Of a stretch of 64,000 nucleotides of DNA, positions 56,221 through 64,000 are shown one piece after another; within the stretch, counting starts at the first letter, position 1; each line of letters starts with the position of its first letter. The notes under the pieces were generated by a model. It had not been told where the DNA came from, searched no databases, and saw nothing but the letters and a program-made list of their open reading frames with translations. This DNA comes from Vanessa cardui (Eukaryota > Arthropoda > Insecta > Lepidoptera > Nymphalidae), in assembly GCF_905220365.1 (NCBI RefSeq), contig NC_061140.1, positions 9,178,501 to 9,242,500 on the forward strand, in the 5' to 3' direction. The position numbers and the translations under genes were made by a program.

Positions 56221-58849
56221 ATTCGAACTGTAAAACATTGATTTATGGTTTACATAACAGTTATGCTTAATACCAATCTAATAAAACAAAACTATAACGA
56301 ATAAATAGTAAGTCAATTGAATTTAAAAAAAAAAACGGATCGTTTTGGTAACGCTTACAATATAATATAATGTTTGCCACGTCATATATATTTTAGTAAG
56401 GCAACATTTTCCGCGCCAAATAGATACTCTGATATGTTACGAATGTATTTAATACAAAAAACACGTTGTTAAACGAATAAATAAATAGAAAATTAAAATT
56501 TGTTCCAAATATCATGATTGTTTAAATTACGAATTAGTCAACTGATGTAAATATTCATTAATATCAGACAATATTTTGTTATAGGATAACTATAATCAAG
56601 CGCTTTTTAACGAAGTATTATTAAACATTTATATTAGTTGGTACATTGTCTGAATATATTTATTAAACGTATCGAAAAACAACCCTGTCAAAATATAGCC
56701 CGACCCACAATCCACTTTATTGTTCATGACAATTATATTTAAGAGGATTTCATTATCCTGTGGCGTTATATACATCATGTTATAATCATAAAATGGGTTA
56801 TTTATATACAATAATTATTAATAATTGTGCAAAAAGTATTAACAAATATTATTTATTAAATCAATTATTATATTATGGACATACTAATTATTGTATAAGC
56901 TTTAATTATGTTAAAAATCGTATGGTGTATAATTTAGCATGTTATACCCGTCCATTATTGCTTCTGTTGTATTATTTCTTGTCACATCATCACATTACCG
57001 GCTACGTAATCGAACAGTGTTACCAGAAGATTAAAAAAAATCATTAGTGTCGACTCTATAAATAGAATATAAAAATAATAAAATTTTGTATGTATTTTTA
57101 TTATAAAACACTTTTTAATCCAATTTAAATCAATTACTAACCACTATAAAATCCCTCTAGGGGAAAATAGAATCCACTAGTTGTGGTGAATCCACTAAGT
57201 TGGTAACACTGTTAATGAATTTAATCACTCTGTATGCAATAGCTTGTATAATTATAGTTTTATATAGATTATAGCAATTGTTAAAGAAAACTTATCTAAA
57301 TGAAAAAAACTTAATATTCAAATTTTAATATAGCTAATTGTAACTATAATATTATAATATTTAATTTCCATAATACAAGCTTTAATTCTAAATGATTTTA
57401 ATCGTAGCAAGGACCAAAACATCGTATTTCATTTTTAGAAAACAAACTTTACGTAAAATTAAAGTTTAATAGTGACCAAGTATTACATTATATTTATGTA
57501 TAATAATTATTAAGTTTAACAAAATTGTAGAATACAACATTCGTCACAAGTTATCACTCGATTAAAAAAAATGCAAATGTGATTAATTTTTGACTTATCT
57601 GTTATTTTGCGTACTAGAATATTTTGTGCATAAACTATTGCGAACGTACGTATGTATTCGTAGTTCGTCAGCTGCTCATATACAATATCGTGTATACGAA
57701 GGTTCGTTATTATTATTTAAATATATTTAAATACAAAGATGAGTACACAGATAAACTATATTAATCGATTCAAACGTTTAAAACGATTATTTTCACAGAT
57801 GTGTAAGATTTTTGAATATTGGCTACTTTTGGTAGGTGCTTAACCTTTCTAATCGAGTTTTAATCAATGAAATTAGACTTTTTCGAAATCTATTTCGAGA
57901 TGACTTTAGATTTTCGACCCTTACACTTTAACAAGTAATATTGTTACCACAGCGCTTTTACAAGATTTTCACTACTGCTTTTAAAAAATCCTTTAATATA
58001 GCATTAAAAAAAACGATTTTAACCAAAATTTTTAATTCTAAAAAACGTTACCATAGATTAGAAATGTTTCACGTGTACTGTTTTATTATTATGTAAATAA
58101 GTAGATAAAGAGAGAATGCAATAATTTTTCAAAATTTTATGTAGTAAAATGTTAGAGTTACTTTTAAATTTTCGGATGTACGATGTACATTTAAAACTAT
58201 GGTAGCTAGACAAAATGCATTATGTAATAGCATGGATAGCATGGATGACGCGATATGGATAAATTTTGTAACCAGAAACAGACAATTAATAAGATAAAAA
58301 TAAAAGTTAAACATTTGAATGTTTATTCATGTCGATATTCTCAAATGAATTATTACATCGCGCGATCCATGTTACGTCTGTGTAGACGTCGGGCATGGTC
58401 GACACCATGCTCGACTTGTGTAATATATTATTAATTATATTTAAATTGTATTATATGTACATACAAATTTTAAGTGAGACCTGCGAATATGATTTTCTTC
58501 CGAGGTACAAAATACAAATTAACCATGTTGAAAACTATGATTAAAAAAATATCGAATAATTGCATTTTTATTTATTTAACCTCATACCTACTCGTAACCC
58601 TTTCTGGAAATCTTTATTTTCTTATAAGTCTGTCTTTAAATCTAATAACTTAACCTCTAATATCTAAAAATTAAATCTAATGTATGACCTATTCCAATCG
58701 AGACAAATAAACAATATTTGCGTCAATATCATTGGTTGAGAGCTTTAATAAATAATCTGCGATTCATTATGTATTTGCAAGAGAATGGCATTTTATAAGT
58801 TGGCGAAGATGATATTGGTACTTAGTAAAATTAAAAGTTTAATAACAGG
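56221..58849. other. AT-rich DNA downstream of NaCP60E, no gene seen
   Basis: Short open frames here are rich in Tyr, Asn and Ile and look like chance. There is an imperfect palindrome around 58395-58412 (gcatggtcgacaccatgc). No repeat family used elsewhere in the window was recognised. Confidence 0.6.
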
Positions 58850-59384
58850 TACACACCAGCGATTCACCCGGCATCGCTGTAGCTACACTACATAAAGTAT
58901 TACTATTTCACGAATAAACTGCTGAACGGATTTGGATGAGGACAGTAATATAGGTATATCAGAATAACACATAGGCTACAATTTATAATGATTTTATGCA
59001 TGGTACGACACAACTTAGATGTAGCATCGGCAAAATTCGTAAAACCGATCACATCTGAATGAAGTACGCCTTCCCAAATTATCAATATTTATTTCTTATG
59101 TTTTTATGATCGTAAACGTAATAACTTCTAATATTATATGACCTAATATATTCGGCAATTTCACACTTGCCTTCTCGGGTTGAACTAACGCGAGAATCTA
59201 CAGCGACGAATAGCGTCGAATGGTGCGATAGTGAGCTATTTTTATTGCTTATATAAATCGACATTAATCGGTTGTACGAATTGTGTGAAAACCGATGCTA
59301 CATCTAAGTTGTGTCGTACTATATGTTGTTCATAAAATAACGACACATATCAAGTACCCGTGCGAAGCCGCCCTGGCTTGCTAG
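58850..59384 (+). mobile_element. Helitron-like element with a large internal inverted repeat
   Basis: The right end reads acccgtgcgaagccgccctg and then CTAG at 59381-59384 before T, as in the other Helitrons here. Inside, 59004-59030 and 59292-59318 are exact reverse complements (tacgacacaacttagatgta plus gcatcgg), with weaker pairing beyond. The left limit is approximate. No protein is encoded. Confidence 0.6.
59004..59318. repeat. 27 bp perfect inverted repeat with 261 bp between arms
   Basis: The arms are at 59004-59030 and 59292-59318. Pairing continues imperfectly inward (caaaattcgtaaaaccgat against atcggttgtacgaattgtgt), so about 45 bp per arm can fold. Confidence 0.85.
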
Positions 59385-59459
59385 TACTTATCTAATTTGA
59401 TGGGTGGCCTTAATGATACCTGACCACATGCCACAGAATATGGAATGTCAAGAAACATA

Positions 59460-60486
59460 CGTGTCTAATACAACTATTGGTGATATACTTAGACTTATGA
59501 CGATGTGGACGGTGCATTATCACAGATACACGATTGGTTTGAAGTAAATAATTTGGTTTTGAATGCTCAAAAAACAAAATGTATTTTACCTTACCCAATG
59601 TTAGAAAGCAAAATTATAATATATCTTTAAGCGGTGGCCGGCTTGATGTAGCCGATACTACGGTGTTCTTGGGAATAGAATTGGATTCCAGACTTCAGTG
59701 GAGTCCCCATTTATCATCCCTAGCAGAAAGACTCAGCTCCGCGGCATACGCGGTTAGAAAAGTTAGACAAATAGCTGATATTGATACCGCTCGTTTAGTT
59801 TATTTTGGTTATTTTTACAGTATTATGTCATATGGCATATTCCTTAGGAGTAACGCTGCACATATTGAATCTATCTTTATTTTACAATAGAGAGCAATCC
59901 GGTCTATTTATAATCTTGGAGCTAGAGACTCTCTTCGGGATTTTTAAGAAAGTAGGAATACTCACCATTACGTCACAATATATTTACAACAATATTATGT
60001 TTATTCACAGTAACATTGATCACTTTGATAAAATCAGTGATAATCATTGTATATGCACTAGAAGTAAGAATAAGCTTATAACGCCAAGTTTCCGACTCCG
60101 CAAAGTCAATAAATCTTTCTTGGGGCAAAGTATCAATTTCTATAATAAAATTCCACAGATATTTTTAACTTTGCCGTCTCGTAAATGCAAATCATTTATA
60201 AAAAATACATTGTGAAAAAGGCGTATTATTCGAAACAAGATTTTGTAGATGATAAAAAAGCGTGGAATTAATACCTGTTGACTTCCAGGCAGGATATATT
60301 AATTTAATAATTGTATTAACTAACATGACTGTATTTTTTTAAATGTTGAAAAAGAGTAACCACTGAGTTTCTTGCCGGTTCTTCTCGGTAGAATCTACTT
60401 TCCGAACCGGTGGTAGCTTCACTTAATTGTTAAATGACGATTCAAAAGTGCTTGTAAAAGCCCACTTGAATAAAGTATACATTGAT
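59460..60486 (+). mobile_element. Jockey-like LINE, 5'-truncated and frame-broken, with 3' end
   Basis: Coding remnants come first: IHDWFEVNNLVLNAQKTKCI (near 59500), which is the WF..NNL.LN..KT block after the catalytic centre of non-LTR reverse transcriptases. A frame change follows, then VFLGIELDSRLQWSPHLSSL, AYAVRKVRQI and, in another frame, LRKVNKSFLGQSINFYNKIP. The 3' untranslated part has gagtttcttgccggttcttc and ends near gaataaagtatacattgatt. Confidence 0.82.
59500..60215 (+). pseudogene. LINE reverse-transcriptase C-terminal region, dead
   Basis: Three frames must be joined to read it: up to about 59628, then 59579-59890, then about 59890-60215 ending at TGA. It includes the post-catalytic region and the C-terminal tail but no endonuclease or YxDD motif, so it cannot be active. 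Confidence 0.78.
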
Positions 60487-60496
60487 TTTGATTTTT

Positions 60497-60797
60497 GATA
60501 AAATCAGTGGTAATCATTGTATATGAATTAGGAGTAAGGATAAGCTTATAACGCCAAGTTCCCGACTCCGCAAAGTCAATAAATCTTTCTTGGGGCAAGG
60601 TATCCGTTTCTATAATAAAATCCGTAGACATTTTTAACTTTGCCGTTTCGTAAATTCAAATCGTTAATAAAAAATACATTGGTAAAAAAGGCGTAGTACT
60701 CGATACAAGATTTAGTAGATGATAAAAAAGCGTGGAATTAATACCTCTTGACTTCCACGCAGGATATATTAATTTAAATATTTGTATTAATAATAAT
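60497..60797 (+). repeat. Second partial copy of the LINE 3' coding end
   Basis: Repeats 60027-60325 in direct orientation at a spacing of 470 bp (gataaaatcagtggtaatca, ccaagttcccgactccgcaa, gtggaattaatacctcttga). The copies differ at scattered bases, and the second lacks the ggttcttctcgg tail. Confidence 0.85.
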
Positions 60798-60799
60798 AT

Positions 60800-61133
60800 A
60801 TAATAATGAGAAATAGCGGGGCTGCCGGGAACTGGGGGCCGTGGCTTGCGTGAGTACTGCATGTGGAGGCTATTGCCTATAATAATCGCCACGCTGGGCA
60901 GGCGTGTAGGCGATCGCAGGACGTAGCTTCTCGCACCGGTGACGCTGCTGCCCGTCATCGGTCTGTGGTATTTAGCTACGACTATTTTGTTGATGGTTAT
61001 GCCGCCATCAAATCATCAATTACAACTACATTATATAATCGTAAATTGACTTTTAAGTAGTCTAATATTTTTCATTTCATTTTACCTAGGAGGACTCTAA
61101 AAAATATGTTAAATATGCAATTATTATTATTAC
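60800..61133. other. Short stretch between LINE copy and BEL/Pao LTR
   Basis: GC-rich at 60815-60965 (gcggggctgccgggaactgg), then AT-rich. It may include part of the BEL/Pao LTR if that is longer than drawn. No gene was recognised. Confidence 0.4.
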
Positions 61134-61275
61134 TGTTTATGATATTGGGTTTAATTTTGTTTGATCGGTGATTTTTTAAATAAAAGGACGTGTAGCTTTT
61201 ACGCAGGTTTATTTGAAACTAAAGAAAACATTAATAATAAGTGGACTGTAAACATGTATGTAATCTGTTTGAACA
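61134..61275 (-). repeat. Probable 3' LTR of the BEL/Pao element (inner edge firm, outer edge unsure)
   Basis: On the - strand a purine tract (ttggcgggcggaa, complement of 61276-61288) is followed at 61275 by TGTTCAAACAG, the expected layout of polypurine tract then LTR start. An AATAAA follows within the next 70 bp. The outer end is drawn at a TGTTTATG (61134) that would give a TGTT...AACA pair. A longer LTR, reaching about 60807, is possible. Confidence 0.45.
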
Positions 61276-61545
61276 TTCCGCCCGCCAAAGAACATAGTTC
61301 TTTAAGTACATTTTAACAAAAAAATAACTCATAGATGTAAACACGCATTAACTTAACTCCTTAATAATTGTACATAAAACTAATGACAAATCTTAATGGA
61401 ATAAATCTTACTGATATTCAAGATGTAAACACATTCAAGTATGTATCGAACACAGAACAGGTTGAATAACATTGATAAAGTTTCACAAATACAAATATCT
61501 ATAGGTATAAACTAGAACTTTTACAGTAAATATAACAAATCAATC

Positions 61546-64000
61546 TTATTTAGTTAAAATACAAATTTTGCTCACTGGACGTTTCAGTACTCCGGTTTTA
61601 CACTTTATAGATACGACACGAGTTACGTTATCAGGTCCAGGATATTTGTTGATAATCTTACCAAGTAACCATTTAGCTGGCGGTAAATTGTCTTCCTTTA
61701 AGACAACAATATCGCCTATTTCTGGTTCGTTACGTTTTGTGTTCCATTTATACCTTTGATTTAAATTAACTAGGTATTCCTTATACCACCTACGCCAAAA
61801 ATCTGTTACAATCTTTTGCATTAATCGCCACCTATCCAAACCAACTACATTACAATTAGTGTAATCCTCATCTGCAATATTTAACAATGGTTCACCTACC
61901 AAAAAGTGACCTGGTGTCAAGGGTAGAAGGTCATGTGGATTATCGCTCATCAAAGAAATCGGTCTGGAATTTAAACACGCCTCCACTTGCGCCAGGACAG
62001 TGGACATTTCCTCGTAGGTAAGGGTATTATTTCCCACCACCTTTTTCAAATGGGTCTTAGTACTGCGTACCGATGATTCCCATAACCCACCAAAATTAGG
62101 TGAGTGAGGAGGGATATAGTGCCAGGTAGTTTTTTCTAAAGACAGTAATTCTGCTATTTCTCCCGGAAGAGAAGATTGGGCAGTATTAAACATGTTTCGC
62201 ATTTGTTTATCCGCACCGACAAAATTAGTGCCATTGTCACTATATAAATCTTGACAATGGCCTCGTCGAGCTGTGAACCTCCTAAAGGCAGCAATAAAGC
62301 CTTTGGCAGTCATATCGGTCACTGCTTCTAAATGGACTGCTCGTGTCACCATGCATACGAAGATGCAAATATAACCTTTATAAGACTTTGCTCCTCGACC
62401 TGGTGAGAATCTGATAAAGACAGGGCCACAGTAGTCCACGCCAGTAGACTTGAATGGTTTACTAGGTTTTACTCTTGCCTCTGGGAGCAAACCCATAATC
62501 GGAGTAATTTTTTTTGTTGAATATCTTAAACAAATAGTGCATTCTCTGAAATATTTTTTAACACGCTCTTTAGCACGTAAGATCCAATACTTGGATCTTA
62601 AAAAGTTTAACATGACTTGTGGACCACCGTGCAACGTTTTTTCATGCGCATGCGCAATTAAAACCTTGGTAAATTGATGTTTACCAGGCATAATTATCGG
62701 ATGTCTTGTATCATAGCATGCGTCTGATTGTGCTATGCGTCCACTGACTCTAAGTATCCCTTTCTGATCTAAAAAGGGGCAAAGAGATCGTAATTTACTC
62801 TTCTTAGGTACATATTCTCGAATCTTTAACTGTTTTATTTCGAATGAAAACTCACGCTCTTGTATTTGTTTAATGCATAATAATAATGTTTCGCTCATTT
62901 CTCTTGGTGTAATAAATTTAGGTAGTTTAGGTCTAATATCCTTGTTTAATTTAAAATTCAAAATTCGTCTACAATATGATACAATCTTTAATAGTTTATT
63001 TAACGATGAATATTTTAACCAAAATAAATCTTCATCAACATGAGATATAACAGTTAAAGATTGGATTCGTTCATCTTCATGGGTGTCTTCAATCAGTTTC
63101 ATATTTATAGGCATGGTAGTTTCTGATAACCACTGCGGTCCTCTCCACCACAATGCATGCTCACTCAACTCTTTAGGCTGCAGACCACGTGAAGCACAGT
63201 CCGCAGGGTTTGTTTCCGATGAGACATGATTCCACTGATTATAGTCCATAATATTTAATATAGTGGATACTCTGTTACTAACGAATGTTACCCATCGACT
63301 TGAGCCTCCCTTCAGCCATGCTAACACTATGGTGGAGTCGGTCCATCCATAGAGATGTTCCTTGGGTATATCTAGAACTTGTGATACCTCACTAATAAGC
63401 TTGGCTGCTAAGGTGGCACCACACAATTCAAGCCGGGGAATGGAAACCTCCTTTACGATTGGGGCTACTCGAGTTTTCGCAGTCAGAAGATGTACATACG
63501 CTTTATTTGAACTATCAACTACCCGAATATAGACTGCTGCCGCATAAGCGGATTTTGAAGAGTCTGAAAATACGTGCAACTCTCTTTTACAATCTCGCGT
63601 GAAATTTATCCATCTAGGTATTTTGATATTTTGCAAATCTATTAACTTTTGTCTGTAACTTAGCCACTCACAAAGCAATTCAGTTGTCAAACACTCATCC
63701 CACTCAAGACCTGACTTCCACAACTTTTGAATTAAAATCTTAGCATTAACGACCACAGGGGCAATCCAACCTAAGGGGTCATACAATTTCGCGACTTCAG
63801 ATAATATATGTCTCTTAGTGACTAAATCTTTATGTTCAGGTAAGTTTAACACGTATTCAAAATTATCATTCCTTCTGTTCCAACTCAACCCTAGTACTTT
63901 TATCAAATCATTTAACTTTATAGTTTGTCTTTCATTCAACTCAGTCCTACCAATACGCTCTAAAAACTCCTCATTGTTACTATTCCATTTTTGTAACTCA
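61546..64000 (-). CDS. BEL/Pao retrotransposon Pol, C-terminal part, open at window edge
   Basis: Read on the - strand, the frame is open from the edge at 64000 to TAA at 61546-61548, about 817 codons with no break. Order: end of the Pao reverse-transcriptase region (YDPLGWIAPVVV); RNase H-like part (LHVFSDSSKSAYAAAVYI, YGWTDSTIVLAWL, NPADCASRGL); zinc-binding HX3H/CX2C (HEKTLHGGP..CTIC); integrase core D-D-E (VDYCGPVFIR, LYSDNGTNFVGA, NFGGLWESS); and the C-terminal DUF5641-type domain (LTPGHFLVGEPL, RWRLMQKIVTDFWRRW). Gag, protease and most of the polymerase lie outside. It is a mobile element, not a host gene. The lack of stops suggests recent insertion. Confidence 0.93.
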   Translation of the reverse strand, partial: ELQKWNSNNEEFLERIGRTELNERQTIKLNDLIKVLGLSWNRRNDNFEYVLNLPEHKDLVTKRHILSEVAKLYDPLGWIAPVVVNAKILIQKLWKSGLEWDECLTTELLCEWLSYRQKLIDLQNIKIPRWINFTRDCKRELHVFSDSSKSAYAAAVYIRVVDSSNKAYVHLLTAKTRVAPIVKEVSIPRLELCGATLAAKLISEVSQVLDIPKEHLYGWTDSTIVLAWLKGGSSRWVTFVSNRVSTILNIMDYNQWNHVSSETNPADCASRGLQPKELSEHALWWRGPQWLSETTMPINMKLIEDTHEDERIQSLTVISHVDEDLFWLKYSSLNKLLKIVSYCRRILNFKLNKDIRPKLPKFITPREMSETLLLCIKQIQEREFSFEIKQLKIREYVPKKSKLRSLCPFLDQKGILRVSGRIAQSDACYDTRHPIIMPGKHQFTKVLIAHAHEKTLHGGPQVMLNFLRSKYWILRAKERVKKYFRECTICLRYSTKKITPIMGLLPEARVKPSKPFKSTGVDYCGPVFIRFSPGRGAKSYKGYICIFVCMVTRAVHLEAVTDMTAKGFIAAFRRFTARRGHCQDLYSDNGTNFVGADKQMRNMFNTAQSSLPGEIAELLSLEKTTWHYIPPHSPNFGGLWESSVRSTKTHLKKVVGNNTLTYEEMSTVLAQVEACLNSRPISLMSDNPHDLLPLTPGHFLVGEPLLNIADEDYTNCNVVGLDRWRLMQKIVTDFWRRWYKEYLVNLNQRYKWNTKRNEPEIGDIVVLKEDNLPPAKWLLGKIINKYPGPDNVTRVVSIKCKTGVLKRPVSKICILTK
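61549..61960 (-). other. DUF5641-like C-terminal domain of the BEL/Pao Pol
   Basis: The segment begins at LTPGHFLVGEPL and holds DRWRLMQKIVTDFWRRWYKE, then EPEIGDIVVLKEDNLPPAKW and KYPGPDNVTRVVSIKC. It is the last domain of the polyprotein, after the integrase core, as usual for this clade. Confidence 0.85.

Noticed and set aside
56760..57047. 95-residue open frame after the channel gene
   Set aside because: Rich in Tyr/Asn/Ile as expected from AT-rich DNA; no motif, no splice or promoter context.
59579..60215. Two overlapping open frames as host genes
   Set aside because: Both read as pieces of a non-LTR reverse transcriptase in different frames, ending in a known-type LINE 3' region.
1..64000. 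CRISPR array, rRNA genes, bacterial operons
   Set aside because: No regularly spaced short repeats, rRNA blocks or densely packed genes were seen; the window is typical insect nuclear DNA.

Overview
The window is animal nuclear DNA, almost certainly from a moth or butterfly (Lepidoptera). It is AT-rich, has long introns with GT-AG boundaries, and is littered with repeat types typical of lepidopteran genomes: tRNA-derived SINEs with target-site duplications, Helitrons ending in CTAG, Jockey-like LINE 3' ends and a BEL/Pao retrotransposon. There is no bacterial-style gene packing, operon, CRISPR array or rRNA gene.

One large gene dominates. From 6249 to 55631 on the + strand, 26 exons join in one continuous frame (about 1930 codons). 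They encode most of a four-domain voltage-gated cation channel, from segment S2 of domain I to the stop codon. The N-terminus and S1 of domain I lie upstream of the window. The four pore residues are D (12811), E (48589), E (50771) and A (52426). This DEEA filter, in place of the DEKA of Para-type sodium channels, identifies the gene as the NaCP60E/DSC1/BSC1 (Nav2-like) channel, whose family is known to admit calcium. The III-IV linker carries MFL, and the C-terminal domain carries an IQ motif.

Layout: 1-6248 is upstream intron, with one possible small unrelated exon at 750-860. Exons 1-5 (domain I and the start of the I-II linker) are spread over 6249-24418. A 19.6 kb intron full of transposons follows (24419-44034). 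Exons 6-8 (the low-complexity I-II linker) lie in 44035-45516. Exons 9-23 (domains II-IV and the IQ region) are packed into 47336-53131. Exons 24-26 (C-terminal tail) end at 55631. Then come the 3' untranslated region and AT-rich intergenic DNA, a palindromic Helitron-like element (about 58850-59384), a broken and partly duplicated Jockey-like LINE (59460-60797), and the 3' part of a BEL/Pao element on the - strand (about 61134-64000) that runs off the window.

The introns hold at least three short interspersed repeat families: a tRNA-derived SINE of about 300 bp, a second tRNA-derived SINE of about 220 bp, and an A-tailed repeat of about 300 bp. They also hold an old 2.4 kb Helitron with a dead Rep/helicase reading frame, smaller Helitrons, and LINE ends. 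The points most worth a second look are the DEEA filter, a duplicated splice donor flanking an insertion at exon 5, an in-frame stop at the exon 23 donor that could give two C-termini, and nested insertions that can be dated relative to each other. I found no clear sign of a wholly new biological system.
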